Shown here piece by piece: positions 54,235-63,090 of a stretch of DNA of 64,000 nt. Position numbers and translations under genes: made by a program. Within the stretch, counting starts at the first letter, position 1, and each line of letters opens with the position of its first letter. Source of the DNA: Streptomyces sp. DT2A-34 (GTDB lineage: Bacteria > Actinomycetota > Actinomycetes > Streptomycetales > Streptomycetaceae); assembly GCF_030499515.1 (NCBI RefSeq), contig NZ_JASTWJ010000001.1:9528001-9592000 (forward strand). Reading direction: 5' to 3'. The notes under the pieces are model-generated. The model saw only the letters and a list, made by a program, of their open reading frames with translations. It did no database searches and was not told the DNA's origin.

Positions 54235-55347
54235 TCAAGCCGTTTCGAGGAAGGGGTAGTCGGTGTAGCCCTCGGCGCCCGGCCCGTAGAACAGTTCCGG
54301 CCGCGGCTCGTTCTCCGGGTGGCCACCCTGCCAGCGCTCGACCAGGTCGGGGTTGGCGATGAGGGCCCGGCCCACGACCACGGCGTCGGCGTGGTTGGCC
54401 TCGATCTGCTGGAGCGCCTGCTCGCGGGTGGTCTGCCCCCCGAAGGGGCCGTTGTTGACGATCAGCTTGCCGTCGAAGCGCCGCCGCAGCTCCTGTACAA
54501 GGTCGCCGCCCGGCTCGGTGTGCAGTACGGAGAGGTAGGCCAGGCCCAGCGGGCGCAGTTGGTCCATCAGGGTGCCGTAGGTGGCCAGGACGTCGTCCCG
54601 GTCGGTCTCGAAGACGTCCCCGAGGTCGACCTCCGGCGAGATCCGCAGCCCGACCCGCTCGGCACCGACGGCCTGGGCGACCGCCGTGACGACCTCGACG
54701 GCGAAGCGGGCGCGGTTCTGCGGCGAGCCGCCGTATTCATCGGTGCGCTGGTTGGCCGCCGGGGAGAGGAACTGCTGGAGCAGGTAGCCGTTGGCGCCGT
54801 GGATTTCCACGCCGTCCGCTCCCGCCTCGATGGCCCGGCGGGCCGCGGTGGCGAAGTCCTCCAGGGCTGCCCGGATCTCTGCGGTGGTCATCGCTTCCGG
54901 TACGGGGTAGGGCTGCTCGCCCTTCTCGGTGAACGTCTTATTGTCGATGGCGATCGCGCTGGGGGCGAGGATGCGGCGGCCGCCGTTGATGTCGGGGTGG
55001 GTGCCGCGGCCGGCGTGCATGATCTGCAGGACGATGCGGCCGCCCTCGGCGTGCACCGCCTCGAACACCCGCTGCCAGCCGGCCGCCTGCTCGTCGGTGG
55101 CGATGCCCGGCTCGCCGACATACCCCTGCGACGCGTGGTCGGGGTAGGTGCCCTCGGTGATGATCATTCCGACGCTCGCCCGCTGCCGGTAGTACTCGAC
55201 CATGAGGTCCCCGGGGATGCCGGAGGAACCGGCCCGGACCCGGGTTATCGGTGCCATGACGATGCGGTTGGCGAGCTCGATCTTCCCGAGGGAGATGGGG
55301 GAGAAAAGAGACGGAACGGGCGAAACTTCTGAAATATTGACAGTCAT
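54235..55347 (-). CDS. Alkene reductase, Old Yellow Enzyme family
   Basis: 370-residue FMN-dependent ene-reductase of the NemA/OPR type. FSPISLGKIELANRIVMAPI is the N-terminal barrel strand, HAGRGTHPDINGG carries the phosphate-side residues, GVEIHGANGYLLQQFLSPAA gives the substrate-binding His/Asn pair variant, and NQRTDEYGGSPQNRARF follows. ADAVVVGRALIANPDLVERW is the C-terminal phosphate site. It reduces activated C=C bonds and electrophiles such as N-ethylmaleimide with NADPH. It is probably part of the aldehyde/electrophile cluster with the genes to its right, though it lacks the shared ArsR operator. Confidence 0.92.
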   Translation of the reverse strand: MTVNISEVSPVPSLFSPISLGKIELANRIVMAPITRVRAGSSGIPGDLMVEYYRQRASVGMIITEGTYPDHASQGYVGEPGIATDEQAAGWQRVFEAVHAEGGRIVLQIMHAGRGTHPDINGGRRILAPSAIAIDNKTFTEKGEQPYPVPEAMTTAEIRAALEDFATAARRAIEAGADGVEIHGANGYLLQQFLSPAANQRTDEYGGSPQNRARFAVEVVTAVAQAVGAERVGLRISPEVDLGDVFETDRDDVLATYGTLMDQLRPLGLAYLSVLHTEPGGDLVQELRRRFDGKLIVNNGPFGGQTTREQALQQIEANHADAVVVGRALIANPDLVERWQGGHPENEPRPELFYGPGAEGYTDYPFLETA

Positions 55348-55858
55348 GGGTTTCTTTCTTTCTGCGATACGGAGGGAAACGGGATGAAGGTCTGCGACGC
55401 AGGGGGTCCAGGCTGTCCCGGCGGAGGCGCGGATGCGGTCCTCGGGCAGGCGCGGGCCCGCTGACGGTGACGCGGTTCCATGACCGCGATCGGGGTGTGG
55501 GTGGTGTTGGCGGCGAACGCGGTGAGAGCCGCCTGCCGTCGGCGTCGGCGTCGACGCCGGTCAAGCGCAACTGCCCGCCGGAGTGCGGGCGTTCGCTCCT
55601 TGCGCACGATCAGCAGTCAGCCAGGTGACGAAGCCATGGGTGCCGCCGCCGGAGTCGGTACAGATCGGTGTCTGCAGGCCGCGCCGCGACCGACTCCCTC
55701 GACGCGCCCCCGCGAAGAGGAGCGATACACGGCTTCACCTGCAACGCGCTTCCGGCGGTGGCGGGAACAGCGATCTCAGCGCTCCTCATTCTCACCGGCC
55801 TGAGGCACTTCCGCCGGCCGATCGCTCACCGGGCAGCCTGCTCCACGAAACCGCGGGC
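55348..55858. other. 511-bp gap, no recognisable gene
   Basis: Between the Old Yellow Enzyme start and the aldehyde dehydrogenase stop. Open frames exist but have no family features, and codon bias is weak. It contains the Old Yellow Enzyme promoter near 55350-55400 (an AT-rich TTTCTTTCTTTC tract next to the start). It is probably decayed sequence. Confidence 0.4.
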
Positions 55859-57205
55859 CTAGTTGAGCGGCACGTCCGCGACGGCCTTGAGGTGGCTGAA
55901 CGTCTCCAGGGAATACCGGCCGTGGTAGCGGCCCATGCCGCTTTCGCCGACGCCGCCGAAAGGCAGTCCCGGCATGAGCAGTTGCATCACCGGCTGGCCC
56001 CAGGCGATGCCGCCGGAGGAAGTCTCGTTCAAGAGGCGCGACTTGGTGGCCTCGGACGTGGTGAAGGCGTAGAGGGCGAGGGGCTTTTCGCGTTCGTTGA
56101 TGAAGGCGATGGCGGCGTCGAGGTCGGCGACTTCGACGACGGGGAGGATCGGACCGAAGATCTCCTCCTGCATGACGGGCGATGCGGGGTCGACATCGGT
56201 GAGCACGGTCGGTGCGATGAACAGGTCGTCACGGTCGTGCTGGCCTCCCACCGCCGCCCGGCCGGAGTCCAGCAGACGGGTGAGCCGGTCGAAGTGCCGC
56301 TCGTTGATGATCCGGCCGAAGTCGGCCGCGGTCTGCGGGGTGGAGCCGAACTGGGCGTCGACCGCCGCGCGCAGAGCGGGGACCAGTGCGGCGGCGGTGG
56401 CAGGATCGGCCAGAACGTAGTCAGGGGCTATGCACTGCTGGCCCGCGTTGCCGAACTTGGCGCCGACCAGCCGCTTCGCGGTCTCGTCCACGTCGGCGTC
56501 GGGCGCCACGAAGACCGGCGACTTGCCCCCGAGTTCGAGCGTGACCGGGGTGAGGTTCTTGGCTGCCGCGGCCATGACGATCCGGCCGACCGCGCCATTG
56601 CCCGTGTAGAAGATGTGGTCGAAACGCTGCGCCAGCAGGGCCGTGGTCTCCTCGGCGCCCCCCTCGACCACGGTGAGCACATCGGCGTCGAAGTACTGTC
56701 GCAGGAGTCGTGAAGCGACCGCCGAGGTGTGCACCGACATCTCGCTCGGCTTGGCCACCACGGTGTTCCCGGCGGCCAGCGCGCCGATGATGGGGTCGAT
56801 GAGAAGATGCAGCGGGAAATTCCACGGAGCGATCACCAGGACGACCCCGAGCGGGTCGTACGTGGTGTAGGCCGTTGTTGTGGGGCCGAAGTGGGCGGGA
56901 ACCTCCACCGGGCGAGGCCGAAGCCAGTTTTCGAGATTCGCCAGTGCCTCGTCGATGTCGGCGACGGTGAAGTCGATCTCCTGCACCTTCGCCTCGGCGG
57001 AGTTCTTCCTCAGATCCGCCCAGAGCGCTTCGATCAGCTCCTGCTCGTTCTCGACCAGCAGGGCCCGCAGCCGCTGCAACTGGTTGACGCGCCAGTCCAG
57101 TGGGCGGGTGACGCCGGTGTTGAACGTCGCACGAAGGCGGCCGACCACCTCCGCGGCCGTTTCCGTATGGTGGGTCCTCGGCTCGGTCGCCTGTGTTGTG
57201 GTCAT
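55859..57205 (-). CDS. Aldehyde dehydrogenase family protein
   Basis: 448 residues of the ALDH superfamily, class 3 type: about 50 residues shorter than class 1/2. VVLVIAPWNFPLHLLIDPII is the cofactor strand, HIFYTGNGAVGRIVMAAAAK the loop before the active site, TLELGGKSPVFV holds the general-base Glu, and NAGQQCIAPDYVL the catalytic Cys. PFGGVGESGMGRYHG near the C-terminus is typical. It oxidises an aldehyde to the acid with NAD(P)+. It is divergent from an ArsR regulator, with a strong palindrome between them. ATG 57205. Confidence 0.93.
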   Translation of the reverse strand: MTTTQATEPRTHHTETAAEVVGRLRATFNTGVTRPLDWRVNQLQRLRALLVENEQELIEALWADLRKNSAEAKVQEIDFTVADIDEALANLENWLRPRPVEVPAHFGPTTTAYTTYDPLGVVLVIAPWNFPLHLLIDPIIGALAAGNTVVAKPSEMSVHTSAVASRLLRQYFDADVLTVVEGGAEETTALLAQRFDHIFYTGNGAVGRIVMAAAAKNLTPVTLELGGKSPVFVAPDADVDETAKRLVGAKFGNAGQQCIAPDYVLADPATAAALVPALRAAVDAQFGSTPQTAADFGRIINERHFDRLTRLLDSGRAAVGGQHDRDDLFIAPTVLTDVDPASPVMQEEIFGPILPVVEVADLDAAIAFINEREKPLALYAFTTSEATKSRLLNETSSGGIAWGQPVMQLLMPGLPFGGVGESGMGRYHGRYSLETFSHLKAVADVPLN

Positions 57206-57328
57206 GGGGTGTGTGCTCCGTTCTTGATGCAGGCCGCGCCGTCAAAGGCGTTGGTGGCATGCCGTGGTACCGGTGATGGGCAACCCGGTGGATGACGGAT
57301 GAAGGGTCAATCCGTGCCTTCACTGCAG

Positions 57329-57356
57329 CCTATGTACGCGCCGACGCGAACATAGG
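57329..57356. promoter_or_regulatory. Palindromic operator 1 of the ArsR regulon
   Basis: CCTATGT-A-CGCG-CCGA-CGCG-A-ACATAGG: arms of 12 bp with one mismatch around a 4-bp centre, in the gap between the aldehyde dehydrogenase and the ArsR gene, 20 bp before the latter. It is preceded by CACTGCAG. An equivalent site with the same CGCGAACAT arm lies before the alcohol dehydrogenase. Confidence 0.75.
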
Positions 57357-57376
57357 GCAGGGGTTATTCTTTCCTT

Positions 57377-57730
57377 ATGGCCAGTCGCACCTCGTCACCA
57401 CTCGTCCACCCCGACACGGACGACCTCGACCTCTTCAAGATCATGAGCGCGCTGACCGACGAGACCCGGCTCACCATCGTCGTCACCCTCTCCGTCTCCC
57501 CCGGTCTGGCCTGCAGCGGCTTCACGCAGGACGTCACCGCGTCCGTACTCACCCGCCACTTCCGCGTCCTGCGCGAGGCCGGTCTCATCCGGCAGCACGA
57601 TGTCGGCACCCGCCGTTTCAACACTCTGCGCAAGGAAGATCTGGACCAGCGGTTCCCCGGACTGCTCGACCTCGTCCTCAAGGAGAGCGTCGGCCGCGTG
57701 GAGCCTTACGTGAACGCCGAGTGCGCCTGA
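57377..57730 (+). CDS. ArsR-type HTH transcriptional regulator
   Basis: 117-residue winged-helix regulator: LDLFKIMSALTDETRLTIVV, the HTH TQDVTASVLTRHFRVLREAG, and a beta-wing RQHDVGTRRFNTLRKEDLD. It has Cys in LACSG and near the end (ECA), so thiol-based sensing of an electrophile is possible but not shown; classic metal-binding ArsR sites are absent. ATG 57377. It probably represses itself, the aldehyde dehydrogenase and, through a matching palindrome, the alcohol dehydrogenase. Confidence 0.88.
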   Translation: MASRTSSPLVHPDTDDLDLFKIMSALTDETRLTIVVTLSVSPGLACSGFTQDVTASVLTRHFRVLREAGLIRQHDVGTRRFNTLRKEDLDQRFPGLLDLVLKESVGRVEPYVNAECA

Positions 57731-58135
57731 CCCTCCGGGGCGCCCCTCCGTGGCCGCGACGAACCGGACCCACCGCAGCCAGGTGTCCAGGTTGCGGTCG
57801 GCTTCGATCACGTCGAACGACACCCCGGGCACAACGTCGACCAGGTCACGGCCGAGCCGGCGAGGTCGGCCTCCCGCCCGACGCCCGCCCGCCGAGTGGC
57901 CGTAACCCGTGCACCAGCAAGGCGATAGGCCACCCACCCCGCCGTACCACCTGCACAGACTGGTCACTGACCGCCTATACGCAAATGCGGATCGGACCGG
58001 ATCGACTCCATCGGCACGAAGACCTGGATCTCGATGGCCTTCGCCGTGTGCAGCGGCAGCTCCCGCAGCAGGTGGCGCGGCGCTTTCGAGGATGGCGAGC
58101 TGAGCGGGGCGGCGACAATCGTCAGCGCCACTGCC
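57731..58135. other. Degenerate stretch after the ArsR gene
   Basis: No intact gene. Scattered open segments on both strands have no coherent family match that I can support. Confidence 0.35.
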
Positions 58136-58263
58136 TACCCTTAGTTCACTCGCGGGTCGGATACCGGCTCACCCCTCTCGGCGAAGGGCTGTGCGACGTC
58201 CTCGATGCCATGGCCGGCGGAGCCCTGGCAGTCCCCGACGACGAGCCGGCACGCACTGTGTGA
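58136..58263 (+). pseudogene. HxlR/MarR-type regulator C-terminal remnant
   Basis: Encodes VHSRVGYRLTPLGEGLCDVL and a short tail to the stop at 58263. YRLTPLG is the conserved end of the winged helix in HxlR regulators. The HTH part is absent. The sequence to 58542 contains further fragments without a clear family. Confidence 0.5.
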
Positions 58264-58542
58264 CCGTCGGGGTCACCTGACAAGCACACCCATCCGCTAC
58301 AGACAGCTACTGGTCTACGGCAGCTTCGGGAGAACAGGGCCGTGTTCTCACGCGTCGTCGATCATCACCACCGCGGCGACAACGCGTTTGCCCGCCAGCT
58401 CGCGGTGGACCTCGAAGCACGCGGGCTGATGGCCATGACGACCTCCAGGCCGTGTTGCCCGACACGCCGCGGATCCGCCGCATGGATCACGGGCATCTTC
58501 GGCTCGGCGTCCCAGACGCTCACCTGGACGGCGCTCGATGAG

Positions 58543-58575
58543 CGAGGGCCCGGCGGATCATCCGCCGGGCCCTCG
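58543..58575. terminator. Long hairpin, copy 1 of a repeated terminator
   Basis: CGAGGGCCCGGCGGAT-C-ATCCGCCGGGCCCTCG: a near-perfect dyad of 16 bp. It is almost identical to the hairpin at 59043-59077 and probably derives from a duplicated or lost gene end. Confidence 0.7.
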
Positions 58576-58609
58576 TCTGTGGGCGCGGCTCGCACTGCAC
58601 CCGGGGATC

Positions 58610-58893
58610 GCCGACCGCACCGCGTTGCCGATCGCCGGTGACGACGCCGGCGCGAAAGCCGACGCGGCGACGCCGATCGACCGACTGGGTTTCGACACCG
58701 TCGACGCCGGCCCGCTCACACAGAGCCGGCGCTTCGAGCCGGACGCCACGCCTACACCCGCCTCTACCTCGCCGCTGCGTCCGCGCCCGACGAGCAGATA
58801 TTCACGGCGCCTGGCCGCCCCGTTCCGGCCGCCGAGCTGGGCATCGCGCTCCAAGCAGCCGAGCGGGTACGGGTCGACGACCGCACCGTCTGA
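58610..58893 (+). pseudogene. F420-dependent NADP oxidoreductase C-terminal remnant
   Basis: The first frame gives ALPIAGDDAGAKADAATPID and RLGFDTVDAGPLTQSRRFEP, matching the C-terminal part of NADPH-dependent F420 reductases (LPIAGDD...DTVDAGPL). The sequence then moves frame and ends VPAAELGIALQAAERVRVDD. The N-terminal Rossmann domain is absent. It is another piece of redox metabolism in this degraded cluster. Confidence 0.65.
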
Positions 58894-58920
58894 CCCCGAC
58901 AGCACCCACAGCTCAATCAA

Positions 58921-58955
58921 GGTCGGGATCCCTCCCACACGGAGGGATCCCGACC
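58921..58955. terminator. Hairpin terminator after the F420 reductase remnant
   Basis: GGTCGGGATCCCTCC-CACAC-GGAGGGATCCCGACC, a perfect 15-bp stem with a 5-nt loop, 27 bp after the remnant's stop codon. Confidence 0.75.
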
Positions 58956-59042
58956 CCGCCTGCGTCAGCTCTGGCGCACCCGCGTCCCATCTGCCGGCCC
59001 TGGTTCAGGAGCGCTCGTCCGCGTGCGAGTCGGCCCGACAGT

Positions 59043-59077
59043 CGAGGGCCCCGGCGGATGATCCGCCGGGGCCCTCG
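59043..59077. terminator. Terminator of the alcohol dehydrogenase gene, copy 2
   Basis: CGAGGGCCCCGGCGGAT-G-ATCCGCCGGGGCCCTCG, perfect 17-bp arms, 15 bp beyond the stop of the leftward gene. It is nearly the same as the hairpin at 58543-58575. Confidence 0.8.
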
Positions 59078-59092
59078 TGCGTGCGACGGGTC

Positions 59093-60133
59093 TCAGATGG
59101 TCGCGTTGTCGATCACGAACCGGTACCGCACGTCGCTCGCCAGCACTCGCTCGTACGCCTCGTTGATCTCGGGGGCGGCGATTCGCTCGATCTCCGCGCC
59201 GATCCCGTGCTCGGCACAGAAGTCCAGCATCTCCTGGGTCTCGGGGATGCCGCCGATCATCGATCCGGCGAGGATCTTGTTGCCACCGATGAGGGAGAAC
59301 GGGTGGAAGGCGATGGGCTCCTCCGGGACGCCCACGTTCACTAGGGCGCCGCCCGTCTTCAGCAGGCTGAGGTAGGCGCCCAGGTCCAGCGGCGCCGACA
59401 CCGTGGAGACGATGAGGTCGAAGGAGCCGGCGAGTTCTTCGAACGTCTTTGGGCCACTGGTCGCGTAGTAGTGGTCGGCGCCCAGCTTCAGGCCGTCGTC
59501 CTTCTTGCGCAGCGACTGGGACAGGACAGTGACCTCCGCGCCGAGCGCGTGCGCGATCTTGACGCCCACGTGGCCGAGACCGCCCAGGCCGACCACGGCA
59601 ACTTGCTTGCCGGGGCCCGCGCCCCACTGCTTGAGCGGCGCGTACGTGGTGATGCCCGCGCACAGCAGCGGCGCGGCGGCGTCCAGGGACAGCCCATCGG
59701 GGATACGGACGACGAAGTTCTCGTCGACGACGACATGCGTGGCGTAACCGCCGTAGGTGATCTCGCCGTCCTTGCCGATGGCGTTGTACGTCTGGACAGC
59801 CCCTCGTACACAGTGCTGTTCCTGGCCGGCCTTGCAGTTCTCGCACTCGCGGCAGGAGTCGACCATGCAGCCGACGCCCACACGGTCGCCGACCTTGTAC
59901 TTGGTCACGCCGGGGCCGACCTCGGAGACGACGCCCGCGATCTCGTGGCCCGGGACCATCGGGAAGATCGCCTCGCCCCAGCCCTCGCGGACCAGGTGGA
60001 TGTCGGTGTGACAGATACCGGCGAACTTGATGTCGATCAGTACGTCGAACTCGCGGACCGTACGACGTTCGATGGTGGTGCGCTCCAGCGGAGCGTTGGC
60101 GGCGGGGGCGGCGTACGCAGCGACAGTGGTCAT
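59093..60133 (-). CDS. Zinc-dependent NAD(P) alcohol dehydrogenase
   Basis: 346-residue medium-chain dehydrogenase of the cinnamyl-alcohol/YahK aldehyde reductase group. The catalytic zinc ligands are in [16 protein letters not shown] and [16 protein letters not shown]; the structural zinc site is [15 protein letters not shown]. The cofactor motif [20 protein letters not shown] is present. It interconverts aldehydes and alcohols. Its promoter carries the same palindrome as the ArsR/aldehyde dehydrogenase gap. ATG 60133; a converging truncated paralog lies 500 bp to the right. Confidence 0.93.
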   Translation of the reverse strand: MTTVAAYAAPAANAPLERTTIERRTVREFDVLIDIKFAGICHTDIHLVREGWGEAIFPMVPGHEIAGVVSEVGPGVTKYKVGDRVGVGCMVDSCRECENCKAGQEQHCVRGAVQTYNAIGKDGEITYGGYATHVVVDENFVVRIPDGLSLDAAAPLLCAGITTYAPLKQWGAGPGKQVAVVGLGGLGHVGVKIAHALGAEVTVLSQSLRKKDDGLKLGADHYYATSGPKTFEELAGSFDLIVSTVSAPLDLGAYLSLLKTGGALVNVGVPEEPIAFHPFSLIGGNKILAGSMIGGIPETQEMLDFCAEHGIGAEIERIAAPEINEAYERVLASDVRYRFVIDNATI

Positions 60134-60205
60134 GCCGTGGTTCTCCTAGCGGGGGTTGCGCGCCCGGCTGCCTTCTTCCGGCCGGGTGCGTTTTTCACTG
60201 CAACC

Positions 60206-60229
60206 CATGTTCGCGTTAGCGCGAACATG
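60206..60229. promoter_or_regulatory. Palindromic operator 2 of the ArsR regulon
   Basis: CATGTTCGCG-TTAG-CGCGAACATG, perfect 10-bp arms with a 4-bp centre, 73 bp upstream of the alcohol dehydrogenase start. It is preceded by CACTGCAAC. It matches operator 1 (CACTGCAG... CGCG-N4-CGCGAACAT), so the same regulator probably binds both. Confidence 0.75.
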
Positions 60230-60625
60230 AGCCCACTGACCCTTCCCTCACGGCCAGGGGAAGGCGTCGGCAGCGACCAGCCCCCGTCGCCGACACCGTT
60301 GCCTACGGCGAATCACCAGAGGTCAGCCTTCTCGTGGTAATTGACAGTCGTCACCGACTCCTACTTGCTCGTCGTCTCCCACCTGCCCAAGGCCGCGCAA
60401 CCCGTCGACCCGCACACCTACGGCACCAGCACGCAGGCGGCCCGGTGAGCACGGCCGGTGACCGCCTCCAGGACACCGCCCGCACTGGATCTGGCTGGGG
60501 CGCGGGCGGGGCATCACGAAGCGACTGATCAACGATGCGATCGAGCACTCCTACGACCTGGTCATCGCCGGTGTGCCACAGATCGAGCGCCCGACGGGGC
60601 GTCGTCCGGGCGGTACAGGCGGCCG
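60230..60625. other. Degenerate gap upstream of the second alcohol dehydrogenase
   Basis: No intact gene. The plus strand contains [20 protein letters not shown] near 60520-60580, vaguely like the MmcQ/YjbR DNA-binding family, but it is too short to assign. Confidence 0.35.
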
Positions 60626-61144
60626 TGGAAGGTCGCCGTTGTCGGCCTCGGCGGCCTGGGCCACATGGCCGTCAAGCTCGCGCACGCGATGGGCGCCGAG
60701 GTCACCGTGCTGTCCCAGTCGCTGAAGAAGATGGACGACGGCCTGCGTCTGGGCGCCGACCACTACCACGCCACCAGCGACCCGGCGACCTTCGAGCAGC
60801 TCGCCGGCACCTTCGACCTCATCGTCAACACGGTGAGCGGCAAGCTCGACCTCGACGCCTACCTCGGTCTGCTGGCCGTGAACGGCACCATGGTCAACGT
60901 CGGCGCCCTTGCCGAGCCGCTGTCGCTCAACGTGTTCTCGCTCATCATGCAAGGCCGCTCCTACGCCGGTTCGCCAATCGGCGGCATCCCCGCAACCCAG
61001 GAGATGCTCGACTTCTGCGTCGAGCACGCCATCGGTTCCGAGGTCGAGGTCATCCCGGCCGAGAAGATCAACGAGGTGTACGAGCGGGTCCTCGCCTCCG
61101 ACGTGCGCTACCGCTTCGTGATCGACACGTCGACGCTGGCCTGA
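60626..61144 (+). pseudogene. Alcohol dehydrogenase paralog, N-terminus lost
   Basis: Begins abruptly at the cofactor motif ([20 protein letters not shown]) and continues intact to the C-terminus ([32 protein letters not shown]). It is a close paralog of the gene at 59093-60133 (shared [39 protein letters not shown]), in the opposite direction. The zinc-binding catalytic domain is missing, so it is inactive. The open frame upstream (from 60458) is unrelated sequence. Confidence 0.85.
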
Positions 61145-61170
61145 CCCATCGGCCACGTCCCCCTGAGACC

Positions 61171-61214
61171 ACCCCGTACGAGGAGCCGCGCCCCCGAGAG
61201 TCCTCGTACGGGGT
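61171..61214. terminator. Bidirectional terminator hairpin
   Basis: ACCCCGTACGAGGA (61171-61184) pairs with TCCTCGTACGGGGT (61201-61214), a perfect 14-bp stem with a 16-nt loop. It lies between the truncated dehydrogenase and the converging sialidase-fold gene and can serve both. Confidence 0.8.
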
Positions 61215-61238
61215 GCCGCCGACAGAGGCGGCGGGAGC

Positions 61239-63044
61239 CTACTGGACGAGTTCCCAGTCCTGGGAGCCGTCCGTTGTCGCGTTCTGCAAGGTCAGCGCCG
61301 CTCCGGCGGACGCACCGGTCAGATACAGGTTCGTGTTCTTGACCGACTGCAGTTTGTAGAACCCGTCGCTGGTCCTGACGAGGTTCCAGCTGCCGGTGGC
61401 GCTGTTGTCGACCCACTGGCCGATCCGCTGGCCGGCCGTCGCGTTGCCGGTCCAGATGGCCGCCGCGCGGCCGCCGGACTTGTTCAGCAAAGTCGTGCCG
61501 CCGTTCGGCTCGGTCACCACGTGCCAGTACTGGGTGTCCGCGTTCGCCGCCGCGCCCGGCGCCTCCAACACGACGTCGGGAACGTCTCCGTTGCCGAGGT
61601 TCGCGTCGTTGGTGTTGTTCCCGGTGCCGATCACCTGGTCCGTCTTCCGGTTCACCAACTGGTAGTAGGCGCCGTCCGACTGGCCGAGATCGACCTCGGC
61701 GAACTTGAGCGTCGAAGTGCCCTGGTTGTTGAGGATCGCGATCCGCCCGGTGCCCTCGACGTACTGCAGGTTGCGGCTGTAGCCGGCCTGAGATGTCGTC
61801 TGGTACTCCTTCCACGTACCGTCGCTGCGTCCGCTCTCGTTGACCCAGACGCTGCCGCTGCCTGCCGCGTTGTAGACCAGTCGCCCTCCCGGAAGCCTGA
61901 TGATCACCGGACTGCCGTTTCTGGCGAGCGGACGGGAACCGGAGTCGACCGGCAAAGAAGCGACGTCCGTGCCGGTGGCGGAGCCCTTGTAGAACTCGAG
62001 CGGGCTGTCGGCGATCACGTATCTGGTGTTGGCCCCGCCGCCCCAGTACTCGAAGGGGAGCATCCACTTGCCGTCCGTCGTCCGCACGACGTTCGTCATG
62101 CCCGGCCGGCCCCCGCCGATCTCCTTCTTGCCGCCGCCCATGTCCTGGGTCAGTCCCGCGAGGTCCACGACGGGATCACTCCAGTTCGCGCTGCGGCCGT
62201 CCCAGGTCTTGTGGACGAGGATCTGACCGAGGGAATCCCTGGCGGTGTCGTTCGCGGGGTCCAGTATCGGGACGCCGGTGTCCGGGTTGAAGCCGACGTA
62301 GTCGTTCTCGTCGGAGTAGTAGCAGACGAGCTTGCCCTTGTAGACCATCAGGTACGGCTCCCAGAGGGGATCGACCTGCTTGTTCGTGTTGGCGTTCGCG
62401 ATGTTCTGCCCGGTGGCGCCCGCGCTGCCGCCCTGCCAGCCGCCGGTCGCCACGACGTTGAGGATCTTCCATGTCGCACCTTCGTCGGTGCTGGAGTACA
62501 GCGCGATCGCCATGTCCTTGCGGTCACCGTCGTTGGACGGCGTCCAGTTCGGATCGGCCGCCTTGTGCTCCTTGTAGTAGTAGTCGTCGCCCGACACGAC
62601 GCCGGCGAGGAGCAGCGTGCCCTGCTTCAGGTTCCCGACGTCCTGCGGAAGCGTGTAGAGGTACGGGTTGGTCCAGTTGCTCGTGTACTTCGCGTACTTG
62701 GAGTCGCTGGAGATGTACGCCGGAGCCTTGACCTCGGACAGCGGCTGCCACGACGTGCCGTCGTCGTCGCTCTTGTAGACCGGGAGCGTCTGCTTGTCGG
62801 CGCTTCCCGTCTCCGTCCCAACCGTGGACTTCTCGAACGACGCGACCAGACGCCCGCTCGGCAGCTGCGCCGACTTGGGGTAGATCGCGCAGTTGCCACG
62901 TCCCTTCAGGCACGGTTCGCTGCCGAGCTGGTACAGGGTGCCTCCGGTCGGGTTGTACGCCTGCGCGCCGGACGCGGGGATGGCCAGCATCGCGGATGCC
63001 GCGACGAAGGTTCCCAGCGCTTTCCCTGCTCTTCTTCCGTGCAT
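61239..63044 (-). CDS. Secreted sialidase-fold hydrolase with ricin-type domain
   Basis: 601 residues. A signal peptide (MHGRRAGKALGTFVAASAML to about residue 32, ending SGAQA) leads to a six-bladed propeller of about 430 residues with Asp-box-like turns (SDDDGTSWQPL, SSTDEGATWKIL). The C-terminal 130 residues are a ricin-type beta-trefoil carbohydrate-binding domain (YYQLVNRKTDQVIGTGNNTN, repeats of Q.W). The propeller resembles exo-sialidases and GH93 exo-arabinanases; the substrate is not decided. GGAGGAG directly before ATG 63044 fixes the start. It is probably co-expressed with the beta-galactosidase upstream. Confidence 0.82.
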   Translation of the reverse strand: MHGRRAGKALGTFVAASAMLAIPASGAQAYNPTGGTLYQLGSEPCLKGRGNCAIYPKSAQLPSGRLVASFEKSTVGTETGSADKQTLPVYKSDDDGTSWQPLSEVKAPAYISSDSKYAKYTSNWTNPYLYTLPQDVGNLKQGTLLLAGVVSGDDYYYKEHKAADPNWTPSNDGDRKDMAIALYSSTDEGATWKILNVVATGGWQGGSAGATGQNIANANTNKQVDPLWEPYLMVYKGKLVCYYSDENDYVGFNPDTGVPILDPANDTARDSLGQILVHKTWDGRSANWSDPVVDLAGLTQDMGGGKKEIGGGRPGMTNVVRTTDGKWMLPFEYWGGGANTRYVIADSPLEFYKGSATGTDVASLPVDSGSRPLARNGSPVIIRLPGGRLVYNAAGSGSVWVNESGRSDGTWKEYQTTSQAGYSRNLQYVEGTGRIAILNNQGTSTLKFAEVDLGQSDGAYYQLVNRKTDQVIGTGNNTNDANLGNGDVPDVVLEAPGAAANADTQYWHVVTEPNGGTTLLNKSGGRAAAIWTGNATAGQRIGQWVDNSATGSWNLVRTSDGFYKLQSVKNTNLYLTGASAGAALTLQNATTDGSQDWELVQ

Positions 63045-63090
63045 TGCTCCTCCTCGGGGGATGGCCATGGTGATGCCTGTCTGGGGCGGA

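Noticed and set aside
33670..61200. Integrated conjugative element or prophage
   Set aside because: No integrase, tRNA attachment site, replication, FtsK/TraB or phage structural gene was seen; only IS elements and fragments.
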